Shown: positions 12,618-15,439 of the stretch, in pieces
Position numbering within the stretch: the first letter of the stretch is position 1
Layout of the letters: each line of letters starts with the position of its first letter
Program-made: the position numbers and the translations under genes
Assembly: GCA_041628815.1 (NCBI GenBank)
Contig: JBFKOL010000071.1
Coordinates: 1 to 15,439 of the forward strand
Source of the DNA: JBFKOL01 sp041628815
Lineage (GTDB): Bacteria; Bacteroidota; Bacteroidia; Chitinophagales; Saprospiraceae
Direction: 5' to 3'
Length of the DNA stretch: 15,439 nt
The notes under the pieces: model-generated
What the model saw: only the letters and a program-made list of their open reading frames with translations
What the model was told of the DNA's origin: nothing
Database searches by the model: none

Positions 12618-15439
12618 ATGAAAAGAACAATCATAGTTAAGCGCTTGAATATCCTGAAACCGTTATTCATTATTGGGTTTTTAGTGGGTATCTCAAGTTT
12701 GATGAATGCAAGACAATGGGGAACTTCCGTTATTTCAGTTGGCTGGGACGACTTCAGCTACCCCTTGAATTCCGGTTTGGTTGGCTGGGAAGTATTACCA
12801 CTGGACAACGACCGAATGTCATTACATGTATCCTTCAATCTCAAAGGGGCGATACCCAACAGCGTGTTGGGTGCAGGCGCGCATTTCTTTGGAGTTGAAC
12901 CCGACCTGATGAATGAAATAATCGAGTTTGACGGAAGAAGGGTTGGCAGCGGTATTTCAAGAATTACCCGTGAAGGAATTACTTCGGTGGTTACCGGTGC
13001 GTGGGATTTTGGTGAAATCATTACCGATGCAAATGGCGATGGCCAAGTAAATTTCTCGCTCGTCATACCCAATCGCACCTATAATTTGCAATTTACCATA
13101 CGAAAAGGGTCCAACTGTCCGGTTACCTCTTCTGATTGTGCTTGTGTATATCGAACCGCTTATTTTGGTAGTGGAGCAAGGATTTACGGCAGCAGTAACA
13201 AGATTGAAGAAACACAGCCACCAGGCTCTATTCACCAGGCTGCAGCGTTGTTTGTGGGAGACTGGCTTGGAGTTTTTCATTGCGGCGATGCCCCAGGATC
13301 TATCAGTACTTTCAATATGGTATTATGGAAGGAAAATGGTCAATTGCTCTGGACGGATTGGACAGCAACCGAGATCTACCCTGCTGTATTCACGGAAGAG
13401 CAGGACCGATATAAAATCTTTCTTGAGGGCCGTGATGCAGAAGGGAATGACCGTACGTACAACTTTTATTACGATAAAGATGCTCGCATACCCATTTTGT
13501 ATGGGGAAGGATGGCACGAGAGATTTCCCAACTGCACCAACTACGTGTATACAGGTTTGACACATTGGACCCAATGTGAACCTTACAAAGATGGTCCTTG
13601 GGACGTACCTGACGTAATCGAGGAAGAAGTCATGAGTGGGGCTCTCGGAATACAATCCACGGGTTCAGCAACACTCACACCTGGGTGGGATGATAATTCT
13701 TACCCACTGTCCTCGGGGAAGGTGTCGTGGACCACTACCCATCTCGAGAACAACACACTTTCCCTCACAGTAAGATTTGACCTGCAAGGAGCCCAGAGGA
13801 ATGCTGTACTGGGAGCGGGCGTTCACTTTTTTGGAATTGATCCGGCCTTGACATCAGAAGTCACCGAATTCGACGGTCGCAGGGTAGGGAGTGGAACGGA
13901 GACATTGAATCGTGATGGAAACAGCGCCCTGGTTACGGCGGCATGGGATTTTGGAGAGTTAAGGACGGACGGACAGGGAAACGGTTCGGCTAGCTTTGTC
14001 CTCAAAGTGCCAGCAAGAAAGTACCAGGTTCAGTTTACGATCCGTCGCGGCGTTAATTGTCCTGCACAGTCATGGGATTGTGCATGTGTGTACCGTTCCG
14101 GCACACAGTTCGGAAGTGAACTGGTGACTATTGGAGATTCCTATTCATCAAATGCACCTGATGTAGCCGACATCTTCATTGGAGATTGGTTGGGCGGATT
14201 TCATTGTGCTCAGCCTGCAGGGCCTATCGATATGGTTAACGTTATCATTTGGCGTCAGAACGGAATGATTCTCTGGACTGATTGGACCGTTAGTAAAGTA
14301 TATCCTGGAATCTACGAAGAAGAATTTGACCGTTATCTTTTGAGACTAAGAGGATATGACCCTGACGGCAACGAACGATCTTACAAGTTGTATATGGATA
14401 AGGACGCTCGTTTACCCCTAATTTATGGAGCAGGTGTGCACCAAAAATTTCCCGCTTGTGTCAATTTTTCCTACCGGGGATTGACCCATTGGACGCAATG
14501 TGAGCCTTATACCGAGGGCCCTTTGGATAAACCAAAAATACTTTCGAATTCAGAAAATCTGCAGTACCCAGATCTTTCCGGCATCTGGTATGGTTACGAT
14601 CCCAGGACGGGCAACAAGGGAGAGCGATGTACCCTTGAGCAGACGGGACAGCAGCTATCATTTCTCAACGAATACGGCATGCGGTCATCGGGCACATTTT
14701 TAGATCGCACGACAATCATTGCGAATGACTGGGAGGGCGGCTTACGGGCTAGTTTACAGAATAACAATGAGACCATTGCTTTTGCGAACGGTTCGTTTTG
14801 GGAGCGAAAGAAAAGAACGGGGAAAGAGGATGATAATAAGGTAGTATCAATCAAGCTGGAGAAGACGGCCTTTGCTCCTGGCGAAAGTATCAATGTTGAT
14901 TTTTCGGGTTTTCCGGGTAATAGCCAGGACTGGATTTCAATTGCCCAGGCGGGGACAGCAGATAACAGCTACATCACGTATAAATATCTTGAAGGTAAGA
15001 CGGCCGGCACGATCACTTTACCTGGTCAGACTCCGGGGGAATATGAGATCAGGGGATACTTCAATAATGAATACACAGTACAAGCCAGGATCAGTCTACG
15101 GATTGGAGAATCCGGGAAGGAAGCGAAGGTGATTTGTGTTACAACAAATGTGAAGAAGGGCGAAAGTATAAATATTGATTTTTCGGGTTTTCCGGGTAAT
15201 AGCCAGGACTGGATTTCGATTGCTCAGGCGGGGACAGCAGATAACAGCTACATCACGTATAAATATCTTGAAGGTAAGACGGCCGGTACGATCACTTTAC
15301 CTGGTCAGGACCCCGGAGAATATGAGATCAGGGGATACTTCAACAATAATTATGAGGTAGTGAGTCGATGCCGGATCGGTGTAAAGGACACCGAAGGCAT
15401 AGAGCATTACCCTGATTTATCGGGCACCTGGTATGGTTA
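12618..15439 (+). CDS. Large modular exported protein, truncated by window edge (at least 940 residues)
   Basis: An uninterrupted frame runs from ATG 12618 to the last base with no stop. The N-terminus is a signal peptide: basic residues 2-14, hydrophobic 15-28, probable cleavage after LMNA (residue 31). Module A1 (about 42-323) and module A2 (about 356-631) are duplicates: both begin GWDD-SYPL-SG, share EFDGRRVGSG, AWDFGE, DWLG-FHC, LWTDWT, KDAR and end LTHWTQCEPY. Each has six cysteines at matching positions (167, 174, 176, 222, 306, 320 against 481, 488, 490, 530, 614, 628), so disulfides are likely. Next is a small module starting YPDLSGIWYGYDPRTG (650-732) with ANGSFWER near its end, then two Ig-like repeats (about 745-830 and 837-922) with PGNSQDW, AGTADNSY and EYEIRGYF. 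A second YPDLSGTWYG begins at 931. I recognise the Ig-like repeat as a type found in secreted Bacteroidota enzymes and adhesins, but not module A. No catalytic motif is visible; it may be a surface binding protein or carry an enzyme beyond the edge. Confidence 0.88.
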   Translation, partial: MKRTIIVKRLNILKPLFIIGFLVGISSLMNARQWGTSVISVGWDDFSYPLNSGLVGWEVLPLDNDRMSLHVSFNLKGAIPNSVLGAGAHFFGVEPDLMNEIIEFDGRRVGSGISRITREGITSVVTGAWDFGEIITDANGDGQVNFSLVIPNRTYNLQFTIRKGSNCPVTSSDCACVYRTAYFGSGARIYGSSNKIEETQPPGSIHQAAALFVGDWLGVFHCGDAPGSISTFNMVLWKENGQLLWTDWTATEIYPAVFTEEQDRYKIFLEGRDAEGNDRTYNFYYDKDARIPILYGEGWHERFPNCTNYVYTGLTHWTQCEPYKDGPWDVPDVIEEEVMSGALGIQSTGSATLTPGWDDNSYPLSSGKVSWTTTHLENNTLSLTVRFDLQGAQRNAVLGAGVHFFGIDPALTSEVTEFDGRRVGSGTETLNRDGNSALVTAAWDFGELRTDGQGNGSASFVLKVPARKYQVQFTIRRGVNCPAQSWDCACVYRSGTQFGSELVTIGDSYSSNAPDVADIFIGDWLGGFHCAQPAGPIDMVNVIIWRQNGMILWTDWTVSKVYPGIYEEEFDRYLLRLRGYDPDGNERSYKLYMDKDARLPLIYGAGVHQKFPACVNFSYRGLTHWTQCEPYTEGPLDKPKILSNSENLQYPDLSGIWYGYDPRTGNKGERCTLEQTGQQLSFLNEYGMRSSGTFLDRTTIIANDWEGGLRASLQNNNETIAFANGSFWERKKRTGKEDDNKVVSIKLEKTAFAPGESINVDFSGFPGNSQDWISIAQAGTADNSYITYKYLEGKTAGTITLPGQTPGEYEIRGYFNNEYTVQARISLRIGESGKEAKVICVTTNVKKGESINIDFSGFPGNSQDWISIAQAGTADNSYITYKYLEGKTAGTITLPGQDPGEYEIRGYFNNNYEVVSRCRIGVKDTEGIEHYPDLSGTWYG
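12741..13586 (+). repeat. Module A1, first copy of the ~280-residue Cys/Trp-rich module
   Basis: Encodes residues 42-323 of the modular protein. Its counterpart is at 13683-14510. Landmarks in order are GWDDFSYPLNSG, HFFGVEPD, EFDGRRVGSG, DCACVYR, DWLGVFHC, LLWTDWT, YDKDARIPILYG and LTHWTQCEPY. The first half aligns with A2 at an offset of 314 residues and the second half at 308, so six residues were gained or lost between them, in the linker around 180-210. Confidence 0.85.
13683..14510 (+). repeat. Module A2, second copy of the ~280-residue Cys/Trp-rich module
   Basis: Encodes residues 356-631. Landmarks match A1: GWDDNSYPLSSG, HFFGIDPA, EFDGRRVGSG, DCACVYR, DWLGGFHC, ILWTDWT, MDKDARLPLIYG, LTHWTQCEPY. 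In the 30-residue stretch ending RRVGSG I count 22 identities with A1, so this is an old, diverged duplication unlike the Ig-like repeats further on. Confidence 0.85.
14880..15074 (+). repeat. Near-identical direct repeat, copy 1 (Ig-like module)
   Basis: 195 bases encoding residues 755-819, from GESINV to FNNEY. Compared with copy 2 at 15159-15353 I count 14 base differences (about 93% identity), many of them synonymous, over a period of 279 bases (93 residues). The central 44 residues are identical in protein sequence. Confidence 0.92.
15159..15353 (+). repeat. Near-identical direct repeat, copy 2 (Ig-like module)
   Basis: 195 bases encoding residues 848-912, the partner of 14880-15074. 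The flanking linker between the copies (about 820-847) is unrelated, so the duplicated or converted tract is limited to the module itself. Confidence 0.92.

Noticed and set aside
12957..13655. Open frames of 107-140 codons on both strands inside the modular gene
   Set aside because: They are out of frame with the continuous 940-codon frame that has a signal peptide and internally repeated motifs.
14850..15383. CRISPR-like or tandem DNA array
   Set aside because: The repeats are long, in frame and encode protein modules; there are no short repeats with uniform spacers anywhere in the window.

Overview
This looks like a chromosomal segment of a Bacteroidota bacterium, possibly a marine or brackish Saprospiria/Cytophagia-type organism. 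That assignment is an inference. It rests on lipobox lipoproteins, an AraC regulator with a Bacteroidota-style N-terminal domain, TAnnTTTG-type -7 promoter elements close to start codons, the lack of strong Shine-Dalgarno sites, a NhaD sodium/proton antiporter, and large modular secreted proteins. No tRNA, rRNA, CRISPR array, insertion sequence or phage gene was seen.

Left part (90-5330, all minus strand). In transcription order there is an APC-family amino acid permease overlapping by 20 bases a His-rich lipoprotein with a SAM methyltransferase fold, then a terminator-like hairpin. A small Cys-containing lipoprotein follows, then NhaD, a bestrophin-like anion channel protein, and QueD (queuosine precursor biosynthesis). 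NhaD and the bestrophin homologue make an ion-homeostasis pair.

Middle part (5530-8592). Two exported proteins lie on the plus strand: a 553-residue beta-helix-like repeat protein and a small DUF1579-like beta-barrel protein. They converge on an AraC-type regulator on the minus strand.

Carbohydrate part (8631-12409). A GH63-family glycosidase (minus strand, 879 residues from the preferred start) lies upstream of the AraC gene and is divergent from kduI, the 5-keto-4-deoxyuronate isomerase of pectin/uronate catabolism. The 296-base divergent region carries a perfect inverted repeat and a good -7 element for kduI.

Right edge (12618-15439). An open frame with no stop codon runs off the window for at least 940 codons. 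It encodes an exported modular protein: two copies of a ~280-residue module that I do not recognise, each with six cysteines at matching positions; one small module beginning PDLSG-WYG; two nearly identical Ig-like repeats (about 93% DNA identity over 195 bases); and the start of another PDLSG-WYG module at the window edge. This is the most novel-looking item here. Because the frame is not closed, only short out-of-frame fragments stand out in the region, and the real gene is easily missed.
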